In this document: positions 1 to 8,305 of the stretch, piece by piece
Position numbering within the stretch: position 1 is the first letter of the stretch
Layout: each line of letters begins with the position of its first letter
Source of the DNA: Planctomycetota bacterium
GTDB taxonomy: Bacteria > Planctomycetota > UBA1135 > GCA-002686595
Length of the DNA: 64,000 nucleotides
Assembly (NCBI GenBank): GCA_020638855.1
Contig: JACKHT010000012.1
Coordinates: 12,092 to 76,091 of the forward strand
Reading direction: 5' to 3'
Made by a program: the position numbers and the translations under genes
The notes under the pieces: generated by a model
What the model was told of the DNA's origin: nothing
The model's database searches: none
Seen by the model: the letters and a program-made list of their open reading frames with translations, nothing else

Positions 1-272
1 GCGAGTTGCGCTTGGCTAGAGTCGTGCTCGGCGTGCAGGTCCGGGTGCGTCAGCCGCGTGATGCGCATCAAACGCTTGCGCAGCTCGGCCGGGCAGACGG
101 TCCAGGTCGGCGCGAAGCCAAACAACTGGAACGGGCTCGGATGGGTTTCGGGCTCGGACAGTTTGCCGCACGAGCCGCAGGCCAGGGGCGAAAGCCGCTG
201 CGCTTCGCAGCCCGAGCAGGGTGCCGGGTGGGCTTCCGGCATGTGGGTGGTTTGCGCGCTCGGGTCGACCAT
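1..272 (-). CDS. hscB: Fe-S assembly co-chaperone HscB, 3' end missing
   Basis: The frame opens with ATG at 270-272, 7 nt after the iscA stop, and stays open to the window edge (about 90 codons), so the gene is partial. HscB is the J-domain co-chaperone that brings IscU to HscA during Fe-S cluster transfer. The N-terminus has two CxxC pairs (CSGC, CGSC), as in the zinc-binding HscB type seen in eukaryotic HSCB, followed by the start of a J domain with its HPD motif (THPDLH). Last visible gene of the iscRSUA-hscB operon. hscA and fdx are not visible. Confidence 0.85.
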   Translation of the reverse strand, partial: MVDPSAQTTHMPEAHPAPCSGCEAQRLSPLACGSCGKLSEPETHPSPFQLFGFAPTWTVCPAELRKRLMRITRLTHPDLHAEHDSSQAQL

Positions 273-279
273 GGCGGGC

Positions 280-609
280 TCAGACGCTGAAGGACTCGCC
301 GCAACCGCAGCTCTTGCTGGCGTTGGGGTTTTGGAACTTGAAGCCGCGGCCCATCAAACTCTCTTCGAAGTCGACCTCGGTGTTGTTGAGGTACAAGAAG
401 CTCTTGGGGTCGCAAACGATCTTGATGTCGCCGACCTCGGTGACTTGGTCGATCTCGCTGATCGAGTCATCGAAGCCCAGCGTGTACGAAAAACCGGAAC
501 AGCCGCCGCCTTTGACACCCACGCGTAGTGCGGTGCCATCGGGCAGGTTCTGGTCTTCGATGATGCGCTTGACTTCTTTGACGGCGCGTTCGGTGATGGA
601 GACTCCCAT
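280..609 (-). CDS. iscA: A-type Fe-S carrier IscA
   Basis: 109 residues, the normal length for the HesB/IscA family. These carriers accept clusters from IscU or iron and hand them to apoproteins. The three cluster ligands are present: a Cys in GGGCSGF near residue 37 and the C-terminal CGCG pair, followed by a short FSV tail. It starts MGVSITERA, 5 nt downstream of the iscU stop. The upstream extension possible in this frame runs through iscU and is not real. Confidence 0.95.
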   Translation of the reverse strand: MGVSITERAVKEVKRIIEDQNLPDGTALRVGVKGGGCSGFSYTLGFDDSISEIDQVTEVGDIKIVCDPKSFLYLNNTEVDFEESLMGRGFKFQNPNASKSCGCGESFSV

Positions 610-614
610 TGCGG

Positions 615-1001
615 CTATTCCTTGCTGTCGCGCTTGCGCTTGAAGTCTTCGATGGCCGCCTTGATGGCGTCCTCGGCGAGCACCGAGCAGTGGATCTTGA
701 CTGGGGGCAAGGAAAGCTCGGCGACGATGTCGGTGTTCGAGATCTTGAGGGCTTCGTCCAGGGTGCGACCCTTGACCCACTCGGTGGCCAGCGAGGACGA
801 GGCGATGGCGCTGCCGCAGCCAAAGGTTTTAAACTTGGCGTCGACGATCGTGTCGCCTTCGACTTGGATCTGCAGCTTCATGACGTCGCCGCACTCGGGT
901 GCGCCGACGACTCCCGTGCCAACTTCCTTGGAGTTTTTGTCCATGGAGCCGACGTTGCGGGGGTGGTTGTAGTGGTCGAGGACCTTGTCAGAGTATGCCA
1001 T
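615..1001 (-). CDS. iscU: Fe-S cluster scaffold IscU
   Basis: 128 residues, the usual IscU length. IscU receives sulfur from IscS and builds the nascent [2Fe-2S] cluster. The conserved ligands are present: Cys and Asp in PECGDV, Cys in FGCGSAIASS and the Cys of IHCSVLAEDA. The LPPVK loop recognised by HscA is intact. This is an ISC-type IscU rather than SufU, because there is no zinc-loop insertion. It lies between iscS and iscA on the same strand. Confidence 0.97.
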   Translation of the reverse strand: MAYSDKVLDHYNHPRNVGSMDKNSKEVGTGVVGAPECGDVMKLQIQVEGDTIVDAKFKTFGCGSAIASSSLATEWVKGRTLDEALKISNTDIVAELSLPPVKIHCSVLAEDAIKAAIEDFKRKRDSKE

Positions 1002-1052
1002 GGTGAGTACCTAGCGTTGGGGGTGTGCGGTGGGAGGTAAGGCGGTGAGCGG

Positions 1053-2282
1053 TTAGTGCGCGGTCCAGGTGACCGTCGAGAGGTCGATGCCTTCTTGGAC
1101 CATTTCGTACAGGGGCGATAGCTCGCGCAGCTTCTTGACCGCAGCGATCGTTTCCTTGGCGGCTTCGTCCACGTCGGAATCGGTGGCAAAGCGGCCGAAG
1201 CCGAAGCGGATCGAAGAGTGGGCCAACTCGTCGCCCACGCCCATGCTCATCAGCACGTGGCTGGGTTCGAGGCTGGCCGAGGTGCAGGCGCTGCCCGAAG
1301 ACACCGCGAGCCCCGAGATGCCCATGATCAGGCTTTCGCCTTCGACGTAGCTGAACGAGAGGTTCGAGCACAGGTCGACGCGGTGTTCCGGGTCGCCGTT
1401 GATGTGCACGTGATCGAGGTTTTCGAAGATGATCTTCTCGAAGCGATCGCGTAGGGCGCGCGAGTGGGCGCGGTCCTTGTCGAGTTCTTGGACGGCCAAC
1501 TCGCAGGCTGCGCCCAAACCGACGATGGCCGGCACGTTGAGGGTGCCCGAACGCATACCGCGCTCGTGCCCGCCGCCGTCCATCTGGGCGACCAAACGTA
1601 CCCGCGGCTTGCGCCGACGCACGTACAAGGCACCCACACCCTTGGGCCCGTAGACCTTGTGGCCCGACAGGCACAACAGGTCGACCCCAGCGGCTTCCAC
1701 ATCGATCGGGATCTTGCCTACGGCTTGGGTCGCGTCCGAGAAGAACAGCACGCCGCGCTCCTTGCACAGCTTGCCGATGTCCTCGATCGGGTTGATCGAG
1801 CCGACCTCGTTGTTGACCCACATGATGGCCACGAGCAGCGTGTCGTCGCGCAGGGCTTCGGCCACTTGCGCGGCCGAGTGGCGCCCGGTGCGATCGGGCT
1901 TGAGGTAGGTGACCTCAACGCCTTGGGTTTCCAAGTGCTTGCAGGTATCGAGCACGGCTTTGTGCTCGGCCAGGCTGGTCACGATGTGCCCAGGACAGGC
2001 GGCGTCCTTCTTGCCGTACATGTCCACGACGCCCTTGAGCGCTAGGTTGATCGCTTCGGTCGAGCCCGAGGTGAAGATGATTTCCTTCTCGGTGGCGCCC
2101 AAGGCGTTGGCGACCTGGGCGCGCGCCTTCGACACGGCGTCCTCGGCTTCCCATCCGTAGGCGTGGCTGCGGCTGGCCGCGTTGCCGAAGACCTCGGTGA
2201 AGTAGGGCGCCATGATCGCGAAGACGCGCGGGTCGCAGGGGGTGGTGGCCTGGTAGTCCAGGTAGATGGGCTTGTTCTTCAT
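1053..2282 (-). CDS. iscS: Cysteine desulfurase IscS
   Basis: 409 residues. A PLP enzyme that takes sulfur from cysteine to make a persulfide for IscU and other acceptors. Visible hallmarks are the PLP-binding SGHKVYGPKG lysine, the substrate/PLP-site TQAVGK region and the mobile active-site cysteine in SGSACTSASLEPSH, which is the IscS (group I) loop. The start is ATG 2280-2282 (MKNKPIYLDYQ). It shares one base with the iscR TGA stop (TGATG), so the two are probably translationally coupled. A 38-residue upstream extension has no homologous look and overlaps iscR. Confidence 0.97.
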   Translation of the reverse strand: MKNKPIYLDYQATTPCDPRVFAIMAPYFTEVFGNAASRSHAYGWEAEDAVSKARAQVANALGATEKEIIFTSGSTEAINLALKGVVDMYGKKDAACPGHIVTSLAEHKAVLDTCKHLETQGVEVTYLKPDRTGRHSAAQVAEALRDDTLLVAIMWVNNEVGSINPIEDIGKLCKERGVLFFSDATQAVGKIPIDVEAAGVDLLCLSGHKVYGPKGVGALYVRRRKPRVRLVAQMDGGGHERGMRSGTLNVPAIVGLGAACELAVQELDKDRAHSRALRDRFEKIIFENLDHVHINGDPEHRVDLCSNLSFSYVEGESLIMGISGLAVSSGSACTSASLEPSHVLMSMGVGDELAHSSIRFGFGRFATDSDVDEAAKETIAAVKKLRELSPLYEMVQEGIDLSTVTWTAH

Positions 2283-2755
2283 CACTCGGATTTGGATGCA
2301 GCGGACGGGTGGTGGTGGAGGGATCCGTTGCCTAGGGGCACCATGGGGCTGCGTTCCATCAAGGATCGCAGGCTGGTTTGCTCCATCAGGTTCCAAATCC
2401 CGCTCTTGATGCGATCGAGCGGATCGCGGATCGGACAGGACGCGTGCACTTCGCAGTTCGCACCCCCGGCCGTGGTTTGGCAGTCGGTAAGGGTCGGCGA
2501 GCCCTCGAGCAGCGCCACCACACGGCCGAGCGAAATGTCGGCGATCGGCTCGGCCAGGGTGTAACCCCCGTGGGCGCCGCGCGTGGAAAGCACCAAACCC
2601 GCGTGCTGCAGGTCTTTGAGCACCTCGGCGAGCAAGCGCCGGGGCACGGGGTAGGTCTCGCCGATTTCGCGGGCCGAAACGACTTGTCCTTCACGCTCAG
2701 CCAAGTGGATGAGCGCGATCAGGCCGTATTCGGTGCGTTTCGTGAGTTTGATCAT
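2282..2755 (-). CDS. iscR: Rrf2-family Fe-S sensing repressor IscR
   Basis: 157 residues from MIKLTKRTEYG, the standard Rrf2 start; an ATG 24 nt upstream at 2779 is possible. The N-terminal winged helix is followed by three cysteines at about 92, 101 and 107, spaced CX8CX5C, where E. coli IscR has CX5CX5C. They are likely [2Fe-2S] ligands. As first gene of the operon it should repress iscRSUA when clusters are plentiful. The C-terminus is His/Ser-rich. Confidence 0.92.
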   Translation of the reverse strand: MIKLTKRTEYGLIALIHLAEREGQVVSAREIGETYPVPRRLLAEVLKDLQHAGLVLSTRGAHGGYTLAEPIADISLGRVVALLEGSPTLTDCQTTAGGANCEVHASCPIRDPLDRIKSGIWNLMEQTSLRSLMERSPMVPLGNGSLHHHPSAASKSE

Positions 2756-2789
2756 GGGCCGTGCTGCAATCCGCAGCATTTAGGTGCGG

Positions 2790-2795
2790 ATTATA
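2790..2795 (-). promoter_or_regulatory. -10 box of the isc operon promoter
   Basis: A perfect TATAAT reads on the minus strand. An RNA start about 7 nt downstream (near 2783) would give a 4-nt leader for the ATG at 2779 or a 28-nt leader for the preferred iscR start at 2755. I see no good -35 hexamer, which is common for activator-dependent or IscR-regulated promoters. Confidence 0.5.
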
Positions 2796-2949
2796 GACCC
2801 CCTTTCGGCCCCCAGGAGCGCGAAAATCACCAAAAAGCTCTCCTTCACGGAAGAGTTGAGTGCTGTGCGGCTCATTTTGGGAGTTCCTAGGCGGTTCCTC
2901 CCGGGAGTCCGCCTCAAGCCTGGGCGCCACCTCAGTCGATGCAGGGGGG

Positions 2950-3201
2950 ATGCGCCCGCAGGAAACCACCAACGTCAAGTGCTTGGGCTGTGGCCAAGTC
3001 GTCTTGGGCCCCACGGTCATCAACCGCTTACCCAACGGCAGCTCGTGCCGGCAGTGCGTCGAGCGCGTGCTGGACGCCCAGCCTTCGCTCCTGAAGAGCC
3101 TACCTGAAGGAGTCCGCGGACCTGGCGAGGGTCAGCCCATGGCTCCGATCCTGCACTTCCCCTCTCCCCACCAGCACTGGGACGACCCCGAGCCGGCTTA
3201 G
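2950..3201 (+). CDS. Small zinc-ribbon protein, function unknown
   Basis: 83 residues starting MRPQETTNVK directly after a G-rich Shine-Dalgarno run. Two CxxC knuckles (CLGC near residue 11, CRQC near residue 33) are about 20 residues apart and should bind one zinc. The rest is a Pro/Gly-rich tail. It is divergent from iscR. I do not recognise the family. An upstream ATG at 2860 in frame adds 30 residues of no clear character. Confidence 0.6.
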   Translation: MRPQETTNVKCLGCGQVVLGPTVINRLPNGSSCRQCVERVLDAQPSLLKSLPEGVRGPGEGQPMAPILHFPSPHQHWDDPEPA

Positions 3202-3257
3202 GCGCGGGTTCCACGCAAAGTTGCGGGGGTCCCAAAGGGTCCTCGCTCGATCGGTCC

Positions 3258-3287
3258 ATGGCGCCCAAGCCATGCGGCCTTTTTTTG
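3258..3287 (+). terminator. Possible intrinsic terminator
   Basis: CATGGC at 3258-3263 pairs with GCCATG at 3270-3275 across a 6-nt loop. A run of seven T begins at 3281 after five intervening bases. The gap before the T tract weakens the call. It lies 57 nt after the zinc-ribbon stop. The rest of 3202-3494 shows nothing I can name. Confidence 0.4.
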
Positions 3288-3494
3288 TGCCCAGAGGGCC
3301 AGCGGGCGGATCCCAGGGGGCGCGCCCCTGCCAGCGGGTATGGCTCGGGATGAGCCCGCCGGAGTCCCAGCTTGGGCTTTGAGCAAGGCGCTTGGGGGGT
3401 GGGGTGGGCGTTTGACGATTAGGGAACGGGCCTGCGGTCTCCATCGCCCAGCTCTCCCCACGCATTTCGAATTCCACTCGGGCCCCGGCTCCCC

Positions 3495-4067
3495 ATGCGC
3501 TTGCTACGACGCTCTTCAGACTCCCACGCCAGCTACAGCGATACCACCCTCGCACGGATCCATCCCGACGAGCTGGGCTACTTCTATCGGCGATCGCTGG
3601 CGATCTACGTGTTTGCGGCGGCCATGGGGCTCGCCTTCGTGGTGCTGTTGGCGGTGGTGGCCGTTGGCGCTTCGGCAGGTGCGGCCCAGGTGGCATCGAT
3701 TCCCGGCTTGGGTAGCTATGCGACCGTGGCGTTCTTTGGCTTGGCCGCCTTGGGTGCCTACCTTCGATCGGGGTGGGGCCGCTGGGCGGGAATGGCCATC
3801 GCGCTGGTTTGCCTGGGCCAAGTGGCTTGGTACATGGCCGATCTGAACCACTGGAAACTGTCGCTAGAGGGTGTGCCGACGGCAGTGCGCATGTTCCTGG
3901 GGTGGCTCGGAGGCGTGGGCTTCTTTGGCACCGACCCGCTGTTTGGCCGCGATGGTGTCGGGCATCGCGAGCTCAAGGAGGCCTACCAGGCCGAGCGTCA
4001 GCTGCAGGAGGACTTGGCCCGCGTGCATGCCATGGACCAGCGTTCCCACCGCGATCGCGCGGCGTAG
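3495..4067 (+). CDS. Hypothetical membrane protein
   Basis: 190 residues. A polar N-terminus of about 34 residues precedes hydrophobic segments at roughly 35-58, 73-91 and 97-115, with a weaker one at 129-146. The C-terminus is a charged, probably helical cytoplasmic tail. No catalytic motif is visible and I do not recognise the family. It is convergent with the thioesterase gene that ends at 4141. Confidence 0.65.
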   Translation: MRLLRRSSDSHASYSDTTLARIHPDELGYFYRRSLAIYVFAAAMGLAFVVLLAVVAVGASAGAAQVASIPGLGSYATVAFFGLAALGAYLRSGWGRWAGMAIALVCLGQVAWYMADLNHWKLSLEGVPTAVRMFLGWLGGVGFFGTDPLFGRDGVGHRELKEAYQAERQLQEDLARVHAMDQRSHRDRAA

Positions 4068-4140
4068 GTGAGTTTGGAGAGCAGCGCCAGGATCGCCACC
4101 CGGCAACTGCGTTGGTCGAGGCGGTTGAGGCGAATTCCGC

Positions 4141-4542
4141 CTAATGGAACAGGCGCGTGATCGAATCGGGCAATACGCGTGCCTTGCGCGGGGTGCTGCG
4201 CATGTCGATGCAAGCCAGCTCGGTGCTGCCCGTCGCGATCAAGACTCCGTCGTCTTCGCGCTCGATCGAGTAGGCGAAGCGCACCGATGCCGGCGTGATG
4301 CGGTCGACGCGCACCATCACGACCAATTCGTCCTCGTAGTGCGCGGGCGAACGGAAGCGCAGGTCGACCTTGCGCACGGGCAAGGCGATGCCTTGTTTTT
4401 CGAGCTCGCCGTAGGGTTCACCTAGATGCGCCAGGAACTTGGTGCGCGCCTCTTCGAAGTACAAGAGGTAGTTGGCGTGGTGCACGACGCCCATTTGGTC
4501 GGTTTCCCCGTAGCGCACTTGGAGTCGGTGTTCGTATTGCAT
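4141..4542 (-). CDS. YbgC-like acyl-CoA thioesterase (hotdog fold)
   Basis: 133 residues, the standard length for the 4-hydroxybenzoyl-CoA thioesterase/YbgC family, which hydrolyse short acyl-CoA or acyl-ACP thioesters in the cytoplasm. The catalytic signature YGETDQMGVVHHANY is complete, including the Asp and the HxxNY element. The start is MQYEHRL at 4542. Longer in-frame extensions run through low-complexity sequence. It is divergent from the FecCD-type permease, so any partnership with Tol-Pal genes is not visible here. Confidence 0.88.
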   Translation of the reverse strand: MQYEHRLQVRYGETDQMGVVHHANYLLYFEEARTKFLAHLGEPYGELEKQGIALPVRKVDLRFRSPAHYEDELVVMVRVDRITPASVRFAYSIEREDDGVLIATGSTELACIDMRSTPRKARVLPDSITRLFH

Positions 4543-4931
4543 GGGGATCGATGGGGTGGGGCTGTTCGAGAGGGGCAGGGAAAGCGGTGCTGCGGTGGAG
4601 GGTTGGGCCCTAGGAAATCTCCTCGGGGGCCAAGTGGTCGGATTCTGCGGTAGCGTCGGGGTGTGGACGGTAAGGCACGGGGACCTGTTGCTGAGCCCCC
4701 AGGTCTGGGGTCCAAGGCCATGCTGCGCCGGTTGCCGGGTTGTTTGTGGGCGGACGATTGTAGGTTCCAAACGTGGGCGGAACACGGGCCAGCCGCGACT
4801 CCCCGTCCGCTGCTTGGCACGCACAGGCCATGGATCCCCTTGCAAAATCCCCCAGCCCTGGGGCGAACCGCTTCGGTGCGCGGGGTACGCTGCGCGTCCA
4901 GCCACCGCCCCGGGTAGGCTGGGCGGCCCCC
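4543..4931. other. Divergent intergenic region, no gene seen
   Basis: 389 nt between the divergent thioesterase and permease genes. A TAGGCT hexamer at 4915-4920 lies 11 nt before the chosen permease start and may be its -10 box. I looked for a cobalamin riboswitch, which would fit a BtuC-like permease, and found neither the B12 box nor the conserved core. GC-rich inverted segments occur but none looks like a defined element. Confidence 0.5.
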
Positions 4932-6038
4932 ATGGATCCCAAAAGCCTCGCCCACGCACCGTCCCTGGCGCCCAGCGATCCGCGCTCACAGCGGGTGCGC
5001 TGGGTGGCGTTGGGTTTGTGCGGGCTGCTGCTGGCGGCCACTTGGGTCTCGCTGGGCGTCGGACGCAGCGGTGACGTAGGCGCGCGCGAAGGCGTGCGCG
5101 GATTGTTGGCTTGGCTGGGGCTCGCCGATCCGTTGGAGCCTACCCAAGCTTGGATCGTCGGGCTGCGCTGGACGCGGACCCTGGTCACGGCTTTGGTCGG
5201 AGCATCGCTCGCGTACGCGGGGGCTTTGCTGCAGGGCGTTTTCCGCAACGACTTGGCGGCGCCTTCGATCCTCGGAACCACAGCGGGAGCCAGTTTGGGC
5301 GCCTCGATCGCGATTTTGGCGGCGGGGGGACAAGGTTTGGAGATCCTCAATCGCCTCGGGCCAGCGCCGGTGTTGGTGCAGGTGTGCGCGTTCTTGGGCG
5401 CAGCTGGGGTGACTTGGTTGGTGGCGATTCTGGGGCGCGTGGGCGGTCGCTTTTCGATCCCCACGCTGCTGCTGGTAGGCATCGCGATCAACGCGGTGGT
5501 GGGGGGCATTCTGGCGGCGTTGCAGTCGTTTGCCTTGGCGGACTTCGAAGTGGCGCGCGCTTTGTTCGCCTGGGGTTTTGGACACTTGGATGACAAGGGC
5601 ACGTCAGAGATTGCCATGGTGGGCGCGGCGCTGGTCGTGGGCGCCTGCGTGATCCCCTTTGTCGCGCGCGAGTTGGACATGCTCGAAGCCGGCGAAGAGG
5701 ACGCCGCTGCCTTGGGGGTGAACTTGGTACGCGTCAAGGCCCTGGCGCTCTTGGCGGCCACCCTTTGCGCCGCCGCGAGCGTGGCGGCCGTGGGGCAGAT
5801 CGCATTCGTGGGGCTGGTCGTACCGCACATCCTGCGCCTCTTGGCGGGGCGCAGCTACAGAAAGCTGCTTCCGTTGTGCTTGCTGGGCGGTGCGGCATTC
5901 CTGTTGAGCATCGATGCCAGCCAACGCGCGCTTTTGGGTGACATGCGTTTGCGCCCGGGTGTCACGCTTTCGTTGGTGGGCGGCCCCTTCTTCCTGTTCC
6001 TGTTGGTCAAGAGCCGCAAGAGGATGACGTCGTGGTAA
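4932..6038 (+). CDS. FecCD-family ABC transporter permease
   Basis: 368 residues from MDPKSLAHA; ATGs upstream (4773, 4830) are in frame but add only low-complexity sequence. About nine to ten transmembrane segments begin near residue 25. Family signatures include LRWTRTL, AGALLQGVFRNDLA-P, the GW-FG-LD coupling segment and GLVVPHI-R. FecCD permeases import iron-siderophores, heme or cobalamin. Seven nucleotides overlap the ATPase gene. No substrate-binding protein or TonB receptor is nearby, so the substrate is open. Confidence 0.9.
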   Translation: MDPKSLAHAPSLAPSDPRSQRVRWVALGLCGLLLAATWVSLGVGRSGDVGAREGVRGLLAWLGLADPLEPTQAWIVGLRWTRTLVTALVGASLAYAGALLQGVFRNDLAAPSILGTTAGASLGASIAILAAGGQGLEILNRLGPAPVLVQVCAFLGAAGVTWLVAILGRVGGRFSIPTLLLVGIAINAVVGGILAALQSFALADFEVARALFAWGFGHLDDKGTSEIAMVGAALVVGACVIPFVARELDMLEAGEEDAAALGVNLVRVKALALLAATLCAAASVAAVGQIAFVGLVVPHILRLLAGRSYRKLLPLCLLGGAAFLLSIDASQRALLGDMRLRPGVTLSLVGGPFFLFLLVKSRKRMTSW

Positions 6039-6892
6039 GTCCCTTCGCAGTGCAAGTCCCGGCAGCGGCCGGTTCGGAGCTGTTGGTCGCCCGCGACGTG
6101 GCCTTTGGCTACGGCAGCGAGCCGGACGTCTTGCAGGGTGTTTCGCTCAGCGTTCGTGCCGGTGAGATGCTGGCGTTGTTCGGACCCAACGGAGCCGGCA
6201 AGTCGACCCTCTTGCGCATTCTGGGCGGACTGTTGGTGCCCCAACGGGGCGAGGTACGCGTGCTGGGCCAAGCGGTCGGCGCGCTCGCATCCACCGAACG
6301 CGCCCGCGCAATCGCGCGCATGCCCCAAGGGTTGGATGCTTGGCCTGACATGCGCGTGGGAGATTTGATTTGGAGCGGTCGCTATTGCCACCAACCCAAG
6401 CGATCTTGGCGCAACGCTTTCTTGCCGACGCAGGTCACCCGCGCTGACGCCCAAGCGGTCGAGCATGCCATGCAAGCCACTGACACCTTCTCGTGGCGCG
6501 AGCGCAGCGTGCGCGAGCTGTCGGGTGGCGAACGCGAACGCGTCTTGCTCGCACGGGCTCTGGCCCAGGATTCGCCGGTGCTGCTGGCGGATGAGCCGAC
6601 CCGTTCGCTCGACCCGGGGCACCAGCTCGAGGCCTTCGGATTGTTGCGCGAACAAGCCCAAGCTGGGCGCGCGGTGTTGGTGGTCACCCACGATTGGAAC
6701 CTCGCGAGCCAGTTTGCCGATCGGTTGGTGTGTTTGGCCCAGGGGCGCGTGGTTGCTGAGGGGACGCCGGGCGAGGTGCTGCGCGCCAAGGTCTTGGAAC
6801 CGATCTACGGGGCGCACCTTTTCTTTGGCGACTTGCCCCGGTCGGCGGGGGGTAGCACTCCGTTTGTTTTGCCTTGGCAGGACCGCGAGTAG
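6032..6892 (+). CDS. ABC transporter ATPase of the FecCD-type importer
   Basis: 286 residues with a GTG start overlapping the permease stop. Walker A GPNGAGKST is at 51-59, signature LSGGE at 163-167, Walker B VLLADE at 183-188 and the switch His (VTHDW) at 220. It energises import through the permease just upstream. The order and overlap match BtuCD/FecDE pairs. Siderophore, heme and B12 cannot be told apart here. Confidence 0.92.
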   Translation: MVSPFAVQVPAAAGSELLVARDVAFGYGSEPDVLQGVSLSVRAGEMLALFGPNGAGKSTLLRILGGLLVPQRGEVRVLGQAVGALASTERARAIARMPQGLDAWPDMRVGDLIWSGRYCHQPKRSWRNAFLPTQVTRADAQAVEHAMQATDTFSWRERSVRELSGGERERVLLARALAQDSPVLLADEPTRSLDPGHQLEAFGLLREQAQAGRAVLVVTHDWNLASQFADRLVCLAQGRVVAEGTPGEVLRAKVLEPIYGAHLFFGDLPRSAGGSTPFVLPWQDRE

Positions 6893-7196
6893 CCGTGGTC
6901 GCACACATCGGCGGCAGTCCGTCCTAGCTGCTAGGAAATGGACAAAGACCGGGAATCGGCCCAAGCCGTACGTGGTTCCGGGCAGGGAAGGGCCCCAAGA
7001 CCGTGAGCCGGCCCAACTCTGCGGGTGGGCCCGAAGCCGTGGGCGAATCTAGGCGCCGAGCTCGCGTCACCACAGGCCGCGTACAGCCTTTGAAAAGGAC
7101 TGGCGAGCTCGACCCCTCCTGGGGTACAACCTTTGGCCCTTTGGCCTAGCCCGTTCGGGAGCGGCCTAGGGCTCCTCCCAGCCCCCGACTCGCCCC
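6893..7196. other. Intergenic region with an imperfect direct repeat
   Basis: 304 nt without a gene. Two related 24-nt stretches (6944-6967 and 6996-7019) share the core GACCGkGArYCGGCCCAA and lie 52 nt apart, surrounded by short GC-rich inverted segments. I see no riboswitch core and no clear terminator with a T tract. Confidence 0.45.
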
Positions 7197-8108
7197 ATGG
7201 CCTTCGACACGGAAAGCGCCCCGACCCGCCCCCAAGCCAAGGCTGGGGATCCCATGGTCGCGCTGCTACTCACCTGGTTCGTTCCGGGTGCTGGCCATGC
7301 GTACTTGGGGCGCATGGGTTTTGCCTTGATCGCTTTCGTGGTGATCGAAGGGTTGTACCTGGCGGGCGTGATGTTCTCGCATGGCATGTTCCTCGAGTAC
7401 CTGCCCGCCGAAATGCGTTCGCGCTTCGCCCCCGCCTTGACCCCGGAGGCGGGCAACTTGGGCGCGTTGCTGTTGCACATCAAGCAGTATGGATATGGCG
7501 CGCCGTTTCCACGGCCTTGGCCCAGCCACATGGACCTGGGTACGGCCCTGACCGCCATCAGCGGTTTCTTCAACGTGATCCTGATGTCGCGCGCCCACTT
7601 CGATGCGCGCCATCCAGTGCGCGAGAGCGGCAAGCCCGTCGGCCCGGCCCTGGCCGCCGGATTGTGCTGGGTGATTCCGGGTTTGGGGCAGTTTGTCCAA
7701 GGCCGCAAGCTGCGTGGAATCCTCATCGCGGTCCTGCTCGTCGGACTGTTTGCTTCGGCGTGCGTGCTGGCCGAAGGCGCCAACCTGGATCGGGAGCGGC
7801 ACTTTTACTACTGGGCTGGCCAGTCGATGCTGGGATTGTCCGCCTACGTGGCCGAGTTCGCCCATGGCCACCCCTTGCTGACCGAGCTGCCCCTGCGCGT
7901 GGATGCGGGGGTCGTGATTGGTTGCGTTGCCGGGCTGCTCAACATCCTGGTCATGCTCGACGCCTACGGCTACAGTGAGGCCAAGTACCTGGGAACCGAT
8001 CCCCCGCGGTCGGCCAAGTCGCGCGCCAAACTCGAAGCCGAGGCGAAAGCGCAAGCCGAGGCGGACGCCAGTGTTGAATCGAAGGTCGAAACGGAGGTGC
8101 CCGCATGA
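7197..8108 (+). CDS. Membrane protein with two TM2-like PGxGxxxxGR motifs
   Basis: 303 residues. Two copies of a TM2-like hairpin motif are visible: PGAGHAYLGR at 30-39 and PGLGQFVQGR at 161-170, each followed by a hydrophobic helix. Further hydrophobic segments lie near 115-130, 172-193 and 233-255. The C-terminal 40 residues are Ala/Glu/Lys-rich and probably coiled. The role is unknown. The stop overlaps the next start as ATGA. Confidence 0.7.
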   Translation: MAFDTESAPTRPQAKAGDPMVALLLTWFVPGAGHAYLGRMGFALIAFVVIEGLYLAGVMFSHGMFLEYLPAEMRSRFAPALTPEAGNLGALLLHIKQYGYGAPFPRPWPSHMDLGTALTAISGFFNVILMSRAHFDARHPVRESGKPVGPALAAGLCWVIPGLGQFVQGRKLRGILIAVLLVGLFASACVLAEGANLDRERHFYYWAGQSMLGLSAYVAEFAHGHPLLTELPLRVDAGVVIGCVAGLLNILVMLDAYGYSEAKYLGTDPPRSAKSRAKLEAEAKAQAEADASVESKVETEVPA

Positions 8109-8305
8109 ACAACCTTTGGATCCACACGGGGTTGTTTGTCTTGGTCAGTTCGGTGATCGTGGCGATCTCGTGCATGTTTGCCGATAGCGATGATCGAGCC
8201 GCCCTGCGCTCCTTTCCGCGGCGCTGGCTGTCGTTCATGGGCGGTTGTTTGCTGGTCGTGGCGGTGATGTTGGTGCTCGAACACACGTTCGCTTCGATCC
8301 ACTAG
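8105..8305 (+). CDS. Small two-helix membrane protein
   Basis: 66 residues with two predicted transmembrane helices (about 8-25 and 43-60) joined by a charged loop. The ATG overlaps the previous stop (ATGA), so the two proteins are probably made together and may interact. Its TAG stop shares a CTAG palindrome with the dprA stop on the other strand. Family not recognised. Confidence 0.7.
   Translation: MNNLWIHTGLFVLVSSVIVAISCMFADSDDRAALRSFPRRWLSFMGGCLLVVAVMLVLEHTFASIH

Noticed and set aside
4543..4931. Cobalamin riboswitch before the FecCD-type genes
   Set aside because: No B12 box or conserved core could be found on either strand, only scattered GC-rich similarity.
4610..5830. Long minus-strand open frame (406 codons) across the permease
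   Set aside because: Thr/Pro/Ala-rich composition, no motif, antisense to the FecCD permease.
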